Shown in pieces: positions 49,159-57,180 of a DNA stretch of 64,000 nucleotides. This stretch comes from Thermovibrio sp. (GTDB taxonomy: Bacteria; Aquificota; Aquificia; Desulfurobacteriales; Desulfurobacteriaceae), in the NCBI GenBank assembly GCA_015490195.1, contig WFYG01000008.1, positions 62,001 through 126,000 on the forward strand. The letters are read 5' to 3'. Under the pieces are notes generated by a model. The model ran no database searches and had not been told where the DNA came from. It saw only the letters and a program-made list of their open reading frames with translations. A program made the position numbers and the translations under genes. Each line of letters begins with the position of its first letter. Positions within the stretch are counted from its first letter, which is position 1.

Positions 49159-50445
49159 ATGTCCATCTTTGAGCTTTTCAGGAAAAAAGAGGAAAAGATA
49201 AAAGAGCCGGAACCTAAAGGCTACAGCTACGATGCCACTTCTCCGCTGGGAGCTCTCCTAAAGCTATCTACAGGCAGACTTGAAAGGTATGAAGAGTATG
49301 AGAAGATGATGGAGATGCCCTACATAGCAGCTGCTGCAAAAGTTTATGCAGACGAGTGCTGCCAGAGAAACCCAGATACAGGCAAGATATTTGCATACTC
49401 ATCAGAAAACCAGAAGGTTGAGAGGTTAATCGGGGAGCTCCTTAACAGAATAAAGATTGAAGAAAAGTGCCCGTTCATAGCCAAGGAGCTCTTTAAACTC
49501 GGAGACTCTTTCTGGGAAGTTGTTTCAGAAGATGGTAAGGGGGTTTTGGGCTTCTACCACAGACCCGCAAGAACCGTTGAGAGGGAGGAAGACAACAAAG
49601 GCAGGCTTGAAAAGTTTGTCCAGAGGGTAGCCGGCAGCAACACAGAGTTTATGCCAGACGAAATGGTCCACTTCAGGCTCCTTGAAGACGTCAAGTTCTA
49701 CCCCTACGGCTATCCCATCCTTGAAGACGCCCGCCGAATTTACAGACAGTTAGCCCTCATGGAAGATGCCGTTGTTATCTACAGGCTCACGAGAGCTCCC
49801 AACAGGTGGGTTTTCTACATAGACGTAGGCAACATGCCACCGGAGAAAGCAGAAACCTTCATAGAGAAGTTGAAGAAGAAGTTTAAGAAGAAAAGGCTCA
49901 TAGACCCGAAAACGGGAAAGTTCGTAGCAAAGCCGGACTTTCTCGCTGCTGACGAGGACTTCTACTTCCCGGTCTTTGAAGGTGGCAGAGGCTCCAGAGT
50001 TGAGAGCTTAGCCGGGGCTTCCAACATAGGCGACATTGCAGACATTGAGTATTTCCAGAAGATGCTCTTTGCCGCACTGAAAATTCCCAAAGCCTACCTT
50101 GCCAACGAAGAAGGGTTCTCTACCAGGGCAACCCTTTCTTCCATCTCCATCCAGTTCAGCCGTTCCGTTAAAAGCCTCCAGAACGCCATTGTTGACGGCG
50201 TCAAAAAACTCATAGAGATACACCTCAAAAAGAACGGCATCACAGATGCTAACTTCACAATCACAATGTATTCTCCCAACTACATAGAAGAAGAACTGAG
50301 AATGGAATCAATGCTCAAGAGGGTTCAGGTTGCACAGGAGCTCCTCTCGCTGACAGACAAAGAGGGAAATCCCATAGTAAGCGCCAATTACATCCTTAAA
50401 ACCGTTTTGAAGGTAAACGATGATGAACTACACAGCAAGGATTAA
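49159..50445 (+). CDS. Portal protein (T4 gp20-like)
   Basis: A 428-residue portal. The segment MEDAVVIYRLTRAPNRWVFY followed by DVGNMPPEKAETFIEKLKKK is the most recognisable block of T4 gp20 homologues, then LAADEDFYFPVF and FSTRATLSSISIQFSRSV. It forms the dodecameric DNA gateway. It is shorter than T4 gp20 (524). It points to a T4-type head module in a temperate phage. Confidence 0.88.
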   Translation: MSIFELFRKKEEKIKEPEPKGYSYDATSPLGALLKLSTGRLERYEEYEKMMEMPYIAAAAKVYADECCQRNPDTGKIFAYSSENQKVERLIGELLNRIKIEEKCPFIAKELFKLGDSFWEVVSEDGKGVLGFYHRPARTVEREEDNKGRLEKFVQRVAGSNTEFMPDEMVHFRLLEDVKFYPYGYPILEDARRIYRQLALMEDAVVIYRLTRAPNRWVFYIDVGNMPPEKAETFIEKLKKKFKKKRLIDPKTGKFVAKPDFLAADEDFYFPVFEGGRGSRVESLAGASNIGDIADIEYFQKMLFAALKIPKAYLANEEGFSTRATLSSISIQFSRSVKSLQNAIVDGVKKLIEIHLKKNGITDANFTITMYSPNYIEEELRMESMLKRVQVAQELLSLTDKEGNPIVSANYILKTVLKVNDDELHSKD

Positions 50446-50632
50446 AAAGTATTCCGGGGTATTGGTTGTGGAAGTTCTAAACTCCTGCGGAGATGCTCTT
50501 ATAGTCCTATGCAAGATATTTGCTTTGTTAGTGGTCATTCTCCTTTTGCCTATCCTCGCCTTTATAAATATGGAGGAGATAGAAGATGGGGAACGACAGA
50601 TGGCGATCTCTAATGGCAGAGAGGGAAGTTGA
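50420..50632 (+). CDS. Small single-TM protein overlapping the portal end
   Basis: A 70-residue frame starting ATGATG with AAGG upstream. It overlaps the portal by 26 bp. The helix ALIVLCKIFALLVVILLLPILAF is strongly hydrophobic, and the C-terminal tail is acidic. The TM segment and position favour a real gene, such as a lysis or membrane accessory. Confidence 0.45.
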   Translation: MMNYTARIKKYSGVLVVEVLNSCGDALIVLCKIFALLVVILLLPILAFINMEEIEDGERQMAISNGREGS

Positions 50633-50756
50633 CTGCGAAGACTTTGAGCCGAGGAACCTGTGTGAAAGGTGCAGCAGAGATTGTAAGAACCCGGTTCCAG
50701 ACGCCAGAGTTGTTGACTGCGAAAAGTTTAAACCGAAAAGGAGAAAGAGATGTTAA
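50586..50756 (+). CDS. Cys-rich small phage protein, 56 aa
   Basis: ATG 50586 with GGAGGAG upstream; stop TAA 50754-50756 overlaps the next ATG. The sequence has an internal repeat (VDCEDFEP and VDCEKFKP) flanking CERCSRDC, giving a CxxCxxxC cluster that may bind zinc. Basic C-terminus KRRKRC. It overlaps the small TM gene in another frame. No family recognised. Confidence 0.5.
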   Translation: MGNDRWRSLMAEREVDCEDFEPRNLCERCSRDCKNPVPDARVVDCEKFKPKRRKRC

Positions 50757-51163
50757 CGGCAGAGTTTAAAGACATAGACCAGAACCGCTACTTCATAAGC
50801 GTAAACGGCTACTGCTTCTTAGAGCTCAACTGCGACACTAAAAAGAGGGTAAGGAGAATTGCCAGGATACTGGAAGACGAAATAATCAAGAAGGAAAACG
50901 GCAGAGGAATTCACAGGAAAACAATGAGTTTCGGCTTCCCATATGAGCTCCTGAAAAAGGCGGAGCTCCGCGGCGTTAAAAGGGTTGTAGTTATCTTCAA
51001 CGGCTCAGTATTTACAACCGACATTGAGAACTTCTTTAAGAAGGGCTTTGTCCTCTACTTTAAGAACAGAGCAGAGAGGAGAATCTACCTGCCGATGAGC
51101 TGTTTTGAGGAAATTAAAGACGCAAGGTATTTGCAGTATTACCTGATGGCAATAGGAGGGTAA
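50750..51163 (+). CDS. Hypothetical phage protein, 137 aa
   Basis: Alternating strands and helices (YFISVNGYCFLELNCDTKKR; VKRVVVIFNGSVFTTDIENFF), ending LPMSCFEEIKDARYLQYYL. RBS AAGGAG with the start in the previous gene's stop. No motif recognised. It stands in the late operon before dUTPase. Confidence 0.55.
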   Translation: MLTAEFKDIDQNRYFISVNGYCFLELNCDTKKRVRRIARILEDEIIKKENGRGIHRKTMSFGFPYELLKKAELRGVKRVVVIFNGSVFTTDIENFFKKGFVLYFKNRAERRIYLPMSCFEEIKDARYLQYYLMAIGG

Positions 51164-51165
51164 GA

Positions 51166-51363
51166 GTGATTGGAAAAGAGCTTCTGGAGAAAGCCTTAGA
51201 GATATCACAGGAAACAGAGAAACTGACGGAGCTCCTTGGCAAATACCTGAAAAGTGAAGATAGGGAGCTCTACCACAAAATTCGGGAGCTCAGCAGAAAG
51301 ATATCAACAGACCTTGAGACGTGGAGATACCACTTCAGGAAAACCTTTAAAAGGAGCAGGTAG
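51166..51363 (+). CDS. Hypothetical helical phage protein, 65 aa
   Basis: GTG start with GGAGGG upstream. The protein is almost entirely helical and charged (LEKALEISQETEKLTELLGKY; LYHKIRELSRKISTDLE). It ends exactly before the dUTPase ATG. No function can be assigned. Confidence 0.55.
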   Translation: MIGKELLEKALEISQETEKLTELLGKYLKSEDRELYHKIRELSRKISTDLETWRYHFRKTFKRSR

Positions 51364-51933
51364 ATGGAGACAAGGGAAATACCGGAAAACCTGGAAGATT
51401 TTGAGAAGTGGACAAAGACCATTAAAAACACCAGCATTGTAATAGTAGCCAGATCCCCTGAGCTCTTACCCGTTGTTAAGTATAACTCCAACGGAATAGA
51501 CTGCCGTGCCGACCTTTCAGAAGGGATCCTTTTCAGGGATAAGAACAACAGAGAGTATGTAAGGAAAGGGTTAAAAGAATACCTCTTTACCTACGAGAGA
51601 GCTCTTGTATCGCTGGGAATAAGGGTATATATGCCTCAAGACTGCTATATGGACGTAAGACCAAGGAGCGGCTTAGCCTGGAAATATGGAATAACGGTTC
51701 TGAACAGCCCGGGATTTGTTGACAACGACTACAGGGACACTGTGAAGGCACTTCTCATAAACCTTTCCCTTGAGGAGTTTGAGATAAACCACGGGGATAG
51801 AATCTGCCAGGTTGTCTTCAGCAGAGAATATCCCGTCTACTTGGGAGTAAGCGCTGAAATCTTTGGAAAGTTTGAGGAGTTCTTCCCGTCTGGAAGGGGA
51901 AAGAGAGGATTCGGCAGTTCGGGGGTGAAATGA
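51364..51933 (+). CDS. dut: dUTPase / dCTP deaminase-family protein
   Basis: A 189-residue trimeric dUTPase-type fold. Motifs in order: NGIDCRADL (motif 1), RPRSGLAWK (2), GFVDNDYRDTVKALLINL (3), GDRICQVVF (4) and RGKRGFGSSG (5, the Gly-rich P-loop-like tail). The catalytic Asp of motif 3 is present. It removes dUTP, limiting uracil in phage DNA. It is long for a dUTPase and has a helical N-terminal extension. Its placement inside the head gene cluster is unusual. Stop overlaps the next gene. Confidence 0.85.
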   Translation: METREIPENLEDFEKWTKTIKNTSIVIVARSPELLPVVKYNSNGIDCRADLSEGILFRDKNNREYVRKGLKEYLFTYERALVSLGIRVYMPQDCYMDVRPRSGLAWKYGITVLNSPGFVDNDYRDTVKALLINLSLEEFEINHGDRICQVVFSREYPVYLGVSAEIFGKFEEFFPSGRGKRGFGSSGVK

Positions 51934-52706
51934 AAGAGGACTTTCCACTTCCCGTAGTGATAGTTGAAGGGAAAACGTTTGGAACGAGAAGGGCAAGGAG
52001 ACCGGAGAGAGATGCAGAGAGCTCCCTCTGGTTTCAGGCTCTCAGAAGTGAATACTACAGGGAGAAAAAGAGAGCTACAGACAGGGCTTTTAAAAAATAC
52101 AAAAGGCTCAAAGAAAAGTTCAGAAACGAGGGGTGGGAGCTCATAGAAAACTTCCTCAAGGGAGAACTGAAAGCCGGTCAGCTCAGGTTCAGACTGAAAA
52201 AACTCTTTAAAGAGACCTACTTCAGAGCGTACAGCCTGGGAATGGAAGCCTCTGGAGTTCCATTTGTAAAGCCTGAAAAGACAGACCTGAGCTGGTTAGA
52301 CGGCGCAAGGAAGCACGAGTATCAGTATCTCAACAGCTTCCTCAGAGACATTGAAACAAAGTCCGGAAAAATGGACTACAAACGGCGCTGGGAGATGTAT
52401 GTTAATACTCTTGACTTTGTTTACCGGGCTGGAAAAGTAGAGGCTCTACCTGCTCAATACGTTATAGACTGGATAATGACCGATGCAGAGCACTGTGAGA
52501 GCTGTCTTTTCCTTGAAAGGCACTCTCCCTATACGAAGTGGACTCTTCCCTGCATCCCCAGAGACGGAACCACAAAGTGCCTCAGCAACTGCAGGTGCTA
52601 CCTGAGATTAAGACCCCCAAACAGCCGCAAAGAGTGGCTTCAGGCAAACAGTGTTAATAAGAACTGGATGTTAAGGGAGCTCAAAAGGATAAAGAAAGGG
52701 AGGTAG
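51930..52706 (+). CDS. Probable minor head / head morphogenesis protein
   Basis: A 258-residue basic protein. The C-terminal part has MTDAEHCESCLFLERHSPYT and CIPRDGTTKCLSNCRCYLRLR, the Cys/Pro pattern of the Mu gpF/SPP1 gp7 minor-head family. It follows the portal by a few genes, as such proteins do. N-terminal helices are highly charged. Family assignment is tentative. Confidence 0.6.
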   Translation: MKEDFPLPVVIVEGKTFGTRRARRPERDAESSLWFQALRSEYYREKKRATDRAFKKYKRLKEKFRNEGWELIENFLKGELKAGQLRFRLKKLFKETYFRAYSLGMEASGVPFVKPEKTDLSWLDGARKHEYQYLNSFLRDIETKSGKMDYKRRWEMYVNTLDFVYRAGKVEALPAQYVIDWIMTDAEHCESCLFLERHSPYTKWTLPCIPRDGTTKCLSNCRCYLRLRPPNSRKEWLQANSVNKNWMLRELKRIKKGR

Positions 52707-52707
52707 G

Positions 52708-52941
52708 ATGTCTGACAGGAGCGGAATTGTGAACATGGAGGAAATCAACGCTATCTCTGCTTTTATAGTAGCTCTAAAACAGCAGGGATTCAGGGGGAAC
52801 GTGGTAATAGGAATGAAAGACAGGAATATGGTTGTAAAGCTTGAGACCTTTGTAAAGGTTGGAGACCTGAAAGAGATGATTAGAAAGCCTCTTGACGAGG
52901 TTATTCTCCAGGGAAATGGTATAATTAAATCAAACGATTGA
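52708..52941 (+). CDS. Hypothetical phage protein, 77 aa
   Basis: RBS GGGAGG. Begins MSDRSGIVNMEEINAISAFI and contains strand GNVVIGMKDRNMVVKLET. No TM or motif. The stop lies within an 18-bp element (52925-52942) that matches the repressor operator in reverse. Confidence 0.5.
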   Translation: MSDRSGIVNMEEINAISAFIVALKQQGFRGNVVIGMKDRNMVVKLETFVKVGDLKEMIRKPLDEVILQGNGIIKSND

Positions 52942-52942
52942 A
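52925..52942 (-). promoter_or_regulatory. Reverse copy of the repressor-promoter element
   Basis: TTAAATCAAACGATTGAA is the exact reverse complement of 32992-33009. On the minus strand flanking hexamers are weak (TTCCAC, TAATTA). It sits before a two-TM gene; it may be a distant operator. Confidence 0.5.
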
Positions 52943-52951
52943 TGGTGGAAT

Positions 52952-53182
52952 ATGAAATCGGTTGAGGCAAGAATAGACTTCTACCGTGACCTGATAAAAA
53001 TCTTTGCTGCCTACATTTTCGCAATAGGTGGTGGAATTGTAGGTCTTCTGTTTAAAGAGAGCTCCCCCTTAACCGTATTCCTGATTATTGCAGGGCTACT
53101 TGCAGAGCTAACTTTATTAACAGCAGTTGTTAAGCTATATTTGAAAATAGAAAGACTTATAAAGGAGCTCCACGATGAGTAG
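52952..53182 (+). CDS. Two-TM small membrane protein, holin-like
   Basis: A 76-residue protein with two helices (IFAAYIFAIGGGIVGLLF; PLTVFLIIAGLLAELTLLTAV) and a charged cytoplasmic tail ending ELHDE. The size and topology fit class II holins, but no neighbouring endolysin is recognised. Overlaps the next tiny gene by 8 bp. Confidence 0.55.
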   Translation: MKSVEARIDFYRDLIKIFAAYIFAIGGGIVGLLFKESSPLTVFLIIAGLLAELTLLTAVVKLYLKIERLIKELHDE

Positions 53183-53276
53183 TTTTGAGATATTCGGTAT
53201 AGTTGTTGTAGCTTTGATAACAGTTTTCTTCCTCTATTTTGTCTTTACTGTAATACGTAAAGTAGAGGAAGCTTAA
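53175..53276 (+). CDS. Tiny single-TM protein, 33 aa
   Basis: ATG 53175 with RBS AAGGAGCTC, overlapping the previous gene. Protein: short SSFEIFG head, then the helix IVVVALITVFFLYFVFTVI and a KVEEA tail. Two consecutive small membrane genes suggest a holin/antiholin-type pair or membrane accessory, without proof. Confidence 0.45.
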   Translation: MSSFEIFGIVVVALITVFFLYFVFTVIRKVEEA

Positions 53277-53294
53277 ACAGTTGAGGTGCTTACA

Positions 53295-53603
53295 ATGGCA
53301 AAAGAAATTATTAAGATTACTATTGAAGACAAACTTGAAATTCATGATAATGTAAAAGGGAAAGTAAAGGAAAAAGGGCAAAAGAAACCTATCTATGAAT
53401 TTAAGGTTGGTGATAGTTATCACCACAAAACGGGCAAATGGAATCACAGAAGAATGGAAATTGATAGAAAAAACGACAAATACAGGGAAGTAGTCATTGA
53501 TAAAGAGACAGGAGAAATAATTCACTCTTGTGAAGAACCGTTATCTCAACACAAAGGTCACGGAAGCGCTAAATTTAAAAAGACTGGCAAAGGAAAAAAG
53601 TAG
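53295..53603 (+). CDS. Conserved-looking hypothetical protein, 102 aa, AT-rich
   Basis: ATG 53295 with GAGGTG upstream. KVGDSYHHKTGKWNHRRMEI then YREVVIDKETGEIIHSCEEP and LSQHKGHGSAK. I recall the last block (CEEPLSxHxGHGSAK) from widespread bacterial hypothetical proteins of unknown function. It is AT-richer than neighbours and sits just before a hairpin promoter, so looks like inserted cargo. Confidence 0.6.
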   Translation: MAKEIIKITIEDKLEIHDNVKGKVKEKGQKKPIYEFKVGDSYHHKTGKWNHRRMEIDRKNDKYREVVIDKETGEIIHSCEEPLSQHKGHGSAKFKKTGKGKK

Positions 53604-53684
53604 ATATTGCTAATTTAGGTTATTAGGTCTGGCTTTTATCTACTTTGCTCTGCCTCAAAAAGCTGAGAAGAGGCGCAGCCATCC

Positions 53685-53713
53685 TTGACCTTGCGAAAGT
53701 TTTGCGTTAACAT
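53685..53713 (+). promoter_or_regulatory. Palindrome-spacer promoter of the capsid operon
   Basis: TTGACC (53685-53690), spacer TTGCGAAAGTTTTGCGT (17 bp), TAACAT (53708-53713). The palindrome is a variant (GCGAAA/TTTTGC). A long hairpin follows after 7 nt. Confidence 0.7.
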
Positions 53714-53720
53714 AACTCTG

Positions 53721-53759
53721 AAGGGCTAAGACTTTCGGTCGGTCTTAGCCCTTATTTTA
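53721..53759 (+). terminator. 5'-terminal attenuator-like hairpin, copy 2
   Basis: AAGGGCTAAGAC (53721-53732), loop TTTCGGTCG, GTCTTAGCCCTT (53742-53753): a perfect 12-bp stem, followed by ATTTTATTT. Predicted transcription start equals the first stem base. Loop and 3' arm resemble copy 3. Confidence 0.75.
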
Positions 53760-53775
53760 TTTCTGGGGGATGCAG

Positions 53776-54612
53776 ATGGATGTTCTTCAGAAACTCCTCA
53801 AAGAGAGCTTTGAGTCAAAGGCAGAAGAAATCAGGCAGAGAATTTCTGAGTCCCTTGACGGCGTCAAAATCCTCGGAACGTTCAAGGATGGAGCAATTAT
53901 TTTGCATGAAGGGAAACACTACAGAGCCTACCTGAGAGAGAATGGAGTTGAGCTTAAACCGATTGAGGAAACTGCAGTTACTCCGGAAGAAGTTGTTGAA
54001 GCCTTTCTATCGGGGAAACCTCTAAAGGGAAAAATAGAAAAGCTCATAGAGAGTGCAGCAAGGAGCTCCCCCAAAACCTCACTCCTCAAACCGGTGGTTG
54101 AGAAACTAAACAGCCTATACGGAAAAGAAAAAGTAGATAGGGAGCTCCTTGAAACCATCAGAGTTGGCGTAAGGAAGATGAGGCACAGAGTAGTTCCCGC
54201 TACCGTCAGGGCAAAGAGAAGAGCCTACTACCGCAGAAACAGATCAAAGATACTAAGGGCAGTGAAGCAGTGGGCAAAGAGGCACAAGGCTGCTCTCAAA
54301 CAGTATAGAAAGAAGTTCAGACAGAGGTTCGGGGAGTCTGAAAACGCAACCCAATTGCCTACAATAGACGAACTCCTTGAAAGGATAAACGCTCTTCTTG
54401 AGATATTAGGAGAGCTTGAAGACGTCAGCGAGATAAAGTCAGCGATTGCAGAACTTGAATTCCTCTCAGACTTCCTTGAAGGACTGAAAGAGAGCGACGT
54501 TGACGAGGAAGAAGTTGAAGCTGCCATTGAGAACGTAGATGCCCTCTTAACAGACTTAGAGGAGCTCTTCTTCGGAGAAGATGGAGGAGATGATGAAACA
54601 GATAATAGTTGA
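53776..54612 (+). CDS. Hypothetical head-region phage protein, 278 aa
   Basis: ATG 53776 is preferred over ATG 53770 because GGGGGA (53765-53770) serves as RBS. The middle is very basic (RAKRRAYYRRNRSKILRAVK; KKFRQRFGE), while the C-terminal third is acidic and helical (LLERINALLEILGELEDVSE; ending GEDGGDDETDNS). Position before the protease-scaffold gene suggests a prohead core component. No family recognised. Confidence 0.6.
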   Translation: MDVLQKLLKESFESKAEEIRQRISESLDGVKILGTFKDGAIILHEGKHYRAYLRENGVELKPIEETAVTPEEVVEAFLSGKPLKGKIEKLIESAARSSPKTSLLKPVVEKLNSLYGKEKVDRELLETIRVGVRKMRHRVVPATVRAKRRAYYRRNRSKILRAVKQWAKRHKAALKQYRKKFRQRFGESENATQLPTIDELLERINALLEILGELEDVSEIKSAIAELEFLSDFLEGLKESDVDEEEVEAAIENVDALLTDLEELFFGEDGGDDETDNS

Positions 54613-55729
54613 CTTTGTCTCTGAGATAACTCCACAGCTCATTGAGAGCAAAGACGGGGAATACAAATTCAGGGGCATCTTCCAGAGAGCAGACGTAGAG
54701 AACGGCAACGGCAGGATATACCCAAGGAAAGTTTTAGAGAAAGCAGTAGCCAAATACCAGAAGCTGATAAAAGAGGGCAGAGCCCTCGGGATGATAGAAC
54801 ACCCGCCAGACGGAAAAACAAGGCTTGACGAGGCTGCAATCAAGGTAACCTCTCTCACAATGAACGATAGAGGAGAGGTAATCGGAGAAGCAGAAGTCCT
54901 TGGAACTCCAAAGGGAGAGATCCTCAAAAACCTGATAGACAACGGCGTGAAGTTCGGAATCTCATCAAGGGGTTCCGGAACCCTCATAAAGAGGGCAGAC
55001 GGCAGAGTAGTTGTAGGAGAGGACTACGAGTTTTTAGCCTTTGACGTTGTATACGACCCATCAACTCCAGGAGCTTTCCCGACTGCAATAAAAGAGTCTA
55101 AGGAGGATAAACCGATGGAGCTCACCCTTGAAACGCTCAAAGAAAACTACCCCGATTTAGTTGAAGCGATTAAAAAAGAGGCGAGAGAGGAGGCTAAAGA
55201 GGAGCTCCGCCAGGAGTTTGAGGAAAGAGTTATAGAGGCAATAGAGAAAAAGACGGAGAAAATGAGGGAGGAGATAAAGGAGGAACTCCTCTCAGACCCT
55301 GACGTTGCCGGAGCAAAGGTAGCAGTTGAGGGAATCATTGACATACTCAAGCCCTTTATAACCGAAGGAGTGGCTGGAGAGCACGTTGAGGAACTAAAAG
55401 AGAAAGTTAAGCAGATGGAAGAATCTCTGAGGGAAAAGGAGAAAGAAGTAAAGAACCTTAAAGAGGAGCTTAAGCGCAAAGAGATTGCCTTATACATAGA
55501 GCAGAAACTCTCTGAATCCCCCTACGGGGAGAGAATCAGAGAGGCAGACATCCTCAAGGAAGCAAGGTCAAAAGAGCAGGTTGACAGGCTGATTAACGAG
55601 TTTGAGGAGAGCATAAGGAAGACCATTGGAGAGAGCTCCAAGGAACCAAAGGGAAGAGGAGAGATAAACGGGGAGAGAGTTCCCGTAAAAACAATCTACG
55701 AAAGACTCGGATTACCGATAAGGAGGTAA
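54593..55729 (+). CDS. Prohead protease (T4 gp21-like) with scaffold-like C-terminus
   Basis: ATG 54593 is used because GGAGGAG is upstream; ATGs at 54581 and 54590 are alternatives. The N-terminal ~180 residues show gp21/S77-type blocks: NGNGRIYPRKVLEKAV, GMIEHPPDG (catalytic His), KFGISSRGSG (catalytic Ser) and FDVVYDPSTPGAF. The rest is a long Glu/Lys coiled coil (EAKEELRQEFEERVIEAIEK on) like the gp22 scaffold. One gene thus seems to combine protease and scaffold. Confidence 0.82.
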   Translation: MKQIIVDFVSEITPQLIESKDGEYKFRGIFQRADVENGNGRIYPRKVLEKAVAKYQKLIKEGRALGMIEHPPDGKTRLDEAAIKVTSLTMNDRGEVIGEAEVLGTPKGEILKNLIDNGVKFGISSRGSGTLIKRADGRVVVGEDYEFLAFDVVYDPSTPGAFPTAIKESKEDKPMELTLETLKENYPDLVEAIKKEAREEAKEELRQEFEERVIEAIEKKTEKMREEIKEELLSDPDVAGAKVAVEGIIDILKPFITEGVAGEHVEELKEKVKQMEESLREKEKEVKNLKEELKRKEIALYIEQKLSESPYGERIREADILKEARSKEQVDRLINEFEESIRKTIGESSKEPKGRGEINGERVPVKTIYERLGLPIRR

Positions 55730-55732
55730 GAG

Positions 55733-57172
55733 ATGGCTCACATTTCCTTTGAAAGCCACGAGGAATACAGAGAGTTTGGTCTGGAGCTTGCAAAAGACTA
55801 CAGCGATTACATTCCGGAACACCTTTCTCCAGACGACAAAGCCTCTATGGCTATACTGATTAACAACGCCTTTGAACAGGTAGCAAGAACGGCAAAGGTT
55901 CCGAGGGAAAAAGTTGTTGAATCTTTCATGAAAGGCAGTTCCGTGATCTGCGAGTCAAACACAACTGCAGACATTCCAGCCTTTGATCTCAACTACCTCG
56001 GAATGGTTACATACGTCTATCAGAACCTGTCAGCCTTTGAGGTCGTTCACGTAAGAGGTCTTAACGCTCCAGAGGGCAACATCTTCTACAGAAAGCCCAT
56101 AATGGACGGCACAAAGGGCTACCTCACGCCGGGAACAGAGCTTGCAGCGACAAACACCAACAGCAAATACCATCCATACGTAGCTGCCGACCTGGTTGTT
56201 GACGACCCGTCACTTGGAGAGGGAGACGGCACGAACAAAAACTTTGGCGGGAAGCTCCAGTATAAGCCGGTAATTCCAGGAACCATGACAGTTGTTGCCG
56301 GAACGGTAGTTGGAAGTGACGATGGAGCCGGGAACATTAAAGGGGACGGAGTATCCGGAACGGTCAACTATGCAACCGGAGAGGTTTCTGTAAGCTTCTC
56401 CACTGCCCCTGCAGCTGGAACGGTAGTTAAGGCTACCTACAGGTATGACCAGGAAAACGGCGGCTATGCAGAGATAAAGTTCAAATACGAGAAAGAAAAG
56501 GTCAAAGTAATTTCAAGGAAGATTGGAGCCTCCTGGACTTCAGAGTTTGAGGAGGACGTTCAGACTTACTTCGGTATTTCCATAGAGAGCGATATGGTCT
56601 CTGCCATGAGCCAGCAGGCAATCTTTGAGACAGAGGCAAAGATCCACCTTGAGCTCTACGCCCTTGCACAGGCTTCAGGAGCCAAAGCTACCTGGTCTGT
56701 AACCCCTCCCAACGGAGTGAGCGACAAAGACCACATGTTCATGCTCAAAAAGGCTATCAACCAGGTAGATGCCGCCATTGCCAAGCAGTTAGGATACATC
56801 CCCGTTGGCAACAGGTTCCTCATCTGCGGAACTGACGCCCTTGCCCACGTTGGAGACCTTGACGGTTTTGAGGGGAACGCAAACGTTCAGGGAAACGTAG
56901 GCTCGGCAAAAGTGGGAACGTTAAACAAGAAGTATTCTATTTACTTCAACCCCACTCTCCCCGATAACGCAATAGTAGTAGGCGTAAAACCTGCCGACCC
57001 GCTCCTCATGGGATTTGGCTACTTCCCCTACAGGTTTGAGATATCTCCCTCAGTCCCTGAAGTTGTAAACGGGAAGATTGACCCGTTCACAAAGAAAAAG
57101 GCTTTAAGGAGCAGGGAAGCGTTCAAGGCTGTCAACCCAAGGCTCTACGGTCTTGTAACCATCACAGGATAG
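55733..57172 (+). CDS. Major capsid protein (T4 gp23-like)
   Basis: A 479-residue HK97-fold capsid. Conserved segments: DIPAFDLNYLGMVTYVYQNL, EMAEIKFKYEKE-like strand, FEEDVQTYFGISIESDMVSA and FGYFPYRFEISPSV near the end, all in gp23 order. Residues about 155-243 hold an inserted Gly/Thr/Val-rich domain (TVVGSDDGAG; VNYATGEVSVSF) like an Ig-type decoration. The N-terminus begins MAHISFESHEEY; cleavage after a Glu by the protease is likely. RBS AGGAGG. Confidence 0.88.
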   Translation: MAHISFESHEEYREFGLELAKDYSDYIPEHLSPDDKASMAILINNAFEQVARTAKVPREKVVESFMKGSSVICESNTTADIPAFDLNYLGMVTYVYQNLSAFEVVHVRGLNAPEGNIFYRKPIMDGTKGYLTPGTELAATNTNSKYHPYVAADLVVDDPSLGEGDGTNKNFGGKLQYKPVIPGTMTVVAGTVVGSDDGAGNIKGDGVSGTVNYATGEVSVSFSTAPAAGTVVKATYRYDQENGGYAEIKFKYEKEKVKVISRKIGASWTSEFEEDVQTYFGISIESDMVSAMSQQAIFETEAKIHLELYALAQASGAKATWSVTPPNGVSDKDHMFMLKKAINQVDAAIAKQLGYIPVGNRFLICGTDALAHVGDLDGFEGNANVQGNVGSAKVGTLNKKYSIYFNPTLPDNAIVVGVKPADPLLMGFGYFPYRFEISPSVPEVVNGKIDPFTKKKALRSREAFKAVNPRLYGLVTITG

Positions 57173-57180
57173 GGGGAACT

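Noticed and set aside
53604-53690. Hairpin CTCTGCCTC / GAGGCGCAG before the capsid promoter as terminator
   Set aside because: Stem is imperfect and no U-tract follows; nothing else was supported in this 80-bp stretch.
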